This document shows positions 62,822 through 64,000 of a stretch of DNA of 64,000 nucleotides, in pieces. Both the position numbers and the translations under genes were made by a program. The DNA is taken from contig OZ220224.1 of NCBI GenBank assembly GCA_964291485.2, forward strand, positions 4,092,001-4,156,000, read 5' to 3'. The notes beneath the pieces are model-generated. The model was not told the origin of the DNA, ran no database searches, and worked only from the letters and a program-made list of their open reading frames with translations. Positions within the stretch are counted from its first letter, which is position 1. Every line of letters starts with the position of its first letter. This stretch comes from Kistimonas sp964291485 (GTDB lineage Bacteria > Pseudomonadota > Gammaproteobacteria > Pseudomonadales > Endozoicomonadaceae).

Positions 62822-64000
62822 ATGGAAGAGCATTATCACCCGCACAAGATCGAGGAAGCTGCCCAGTCTTACTGGGATGAAAACCAAAGCTTCACCGTGA
62901 CCGAAGACCCGAGCAAGGAAAAGTACTACTGCCTTTCCATGTTCCCCTACCCGAGCGGTCGCCTACACATGGGGCATGTCCGCAACTATACCATTGGTGA
63001 CGTTGTTTCCCGCTACCAGCGGATGCAGGGCAAGAACGTTCTGCAGCCTATGGGCTGGGATGCGTTCGGTCTACCCGCGGAAAACGCCGCCATCAAGAAC
63101 AAGACCGCGCCGGCCCCCTGGACCTACTCCAATATTGAATACATGAAGGGCCAGCTCAAGCGTCTGGGCTTCGGCTATGACTGGAGCCGTGAACTGGCCA
63201 CCTGTCGTCCGGAATATTACAAGTGGGAACAGTGGTTCTTCACCAAGCTTTACGAAAAAGGCCTGGTCTACAAGAAGATGGGGACCGTTAACTGGTGCCC
63301 CAACGACCAGACCGTACTGGCCAACGAACAGGTAGAAGACGGCCGCTGCTGGCGCTGTGACACCATCGTTGAGCGTAAAGAGCTGCCCCAATGGTTCGTC
63401 AAGATTACCGCCTATGCCGATGAACTGCTGAGCGATCTGGATAAGCTGGAAGACTGGCCGGAACAGGTCAAGGCCATGCAGCGTAACTGGATCGGCCGCA
63501 GTGAAGGTGTGGAAATGACCTTCCGCCTGGCCAACCCGGCAGCAGGCGCTGCTGACAGCTTCACCATTTATACCACTCGCCCTGACACCCTGATGGGCGT
63601 TACCTATGTAGGCCTGGCCGCTGAACATCCGATTGCGAAGGCTGCGGCAGAAAACAATCCGGCACTGGCCGAATTTATTGCCGAGTGCAAACGTAACGCT
63701 GTCTCCGAAGCCGATATGGCCACCATGGAGAAGAAAGGTGTGGATACCGGCCTGCGCGCCATCCACCCGATTTCCGGTCGTGAAGTGCCCGTCTGGGTCG
63801 CCAACTTTGTCCTGATGGATTACGGTTCTGGCGCTGTCATGGCGGTTCCCGCCCATGACCAGCGGGACTGGGAGTTTGCCACCAAGTACGGTCTGAACAT
63901 TGAACAGGTCATCCAGCCTGTTGATGCTTCCACCGAATTCGATACCAGCGAAGCCGCCTACACCGAGAAAGGCATCCTGGTGAATTCCGGCCAGTTTGAC
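62822..64000 (+). CDS. leuS: Leucyl-tRNA synthetase (5' part, cut by window end)
   Basis: Class I aminoacyl-tRNA synthetase charging tRNA-Leu. The window holds about the first 393 residues: FPYPSGRLHMGHVRNYTIGD with the HIGH-type motif HMGH (about 48-51), MGWDAFGLPAENAA, the zinc-binding CPNDQTVLANEQ...CWRCD region, and the start of the CP1 editing domain (TRPDTLMGVTYV). Two ATGs lie side by side (62819 and 62822), and family alignment favours the second. It normally follows lnt-region genes in this group, as here. Confidence 0.96.
   Translation, partial: MEEHYHPHKIEEAAQSYWDENQSFTVTEDPSKEKYYCLSMFPYPSGRLHMGHVRNYTIGDVVSRYQRMQGKNVLQPMGWDAFGLPAENAAIKNKTAPAPWTYSNIEYMKGQLKRLGFGYDWSRELATCRPEYYKWEQWFFTKLYEKGLVYKKMGTVNWCPNDQTVLANEQVEDGRCWRCDTIVERKELPQWFVKITAYADELLSDLDKLEDWPEQVKAMQRNWIGRSEGVEMTFRLANPAAGAADSFTIYTTRPDTLMGVTYVGLAAEHPIAKAAAENNPALAEFIAECKRNAVSEADMATMEKKGVDTGLRAIHPISGREVPVWVANFVLMDYGSGAVMAVPAHDQRDWEFATKYGLNIEQVIQPVDASTEFDTSEAAYTEKGILVNSGQFD

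Noticed and set aside
1..64000. CRISPR arrays, tRNA, rRNA, phage or IS elements
   Set aside because: Looked for repeats with regular spacing, tRNA-like ends and transposase motifs; none recognised.

Overview
The window looks like a chromosomal segment of a host-associated marine gammaproteobacterium, most likely an Endozoicomonas-like member of the Oceanospirillales/Pseudomonadales. The backbone consists of conserved gammaproteobacterial genes: glyA, ettA, radA, thiE, hemL, miaB, the ybeZ-ybeY-ybeX-lnt operon and leuS. Between them sit AT-richer, poorly conserved genes with eukaryotic-type domains. The taxon is inferred from gene content only. No rRNA, tRNA, IS element, integrase or CRISPR array was recognised.

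Layout. 1-3.0 kb: two tandemly duplicated alpha/beta hydrolase genes, followed by convergent glyA; a remnant of the glyA 3' end lies between the copies. 4.7-6.4 kb: a secreted YHYH-domain protein and a type IV pilin. 6.4-7.8 kb: a decayed stretch with an amber-interrupted coiled-coil gene and a second gene remnant. 7.8-17.5 kb: an 887-residue orphan with a lysine-rich N-terminus, ettA, an O-methyltransferase, an M14-like peptidase and a USP-type deubiquitinase. 17.5-27.3 kb: two dicarboxylate/amino-acid:cation symporters, radA, a Fic-like plus ankyrin protein, thiE, hemL, a membrane protein and a DUF1820 protein. 27.6-38.5 kb: an F-box/WD40 protein, a secreted lactone oxidase with a Kazal domain, an RND efflux pair, cpdB and a HExxH membrane protein. 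38.7-47.0 kb: a secreted phosphodiesterase with a hemopexin propeller, rarD, and an operon of an alkyl-DHAP-synthase-like flavoprotein, a glycerol-3-phosphate dehydrogenase and an FGGY kinase. 47.3-53.8 kb: an acidic orphan, miaB, an ankyrin protein with a C-terminal SOCS-box-like motif, and a fatty acyl reductase. 54.1-64 kb: ybeZ-ybeY-ybeX-lnt, a DUF2059 protein, a HAD hydrolase, two small membrane proteins, a GDSL esterase, a YdcF-like protein and the 5' part of leuS.

Two themes stand out. First, four scattered accessory genes carry host-directed domains: USP deubiquitinase, F-box/WD40, ankyrin plus SOCS/BC-box, and Fic-like plus ankyrin. Three of the four point at the ubiquitin system, so the window may encode a ubiquitin-interfering effector set for an animal host. 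Second, a fatty-alcohol-forming reductase and an alkyl-DHAP-synthase-like enzyme, with a DHAP-generating dehydrogenase and a kinase, suggest an ether-lipid route in an aerobic bacterium. Both are inferences from domains and context.
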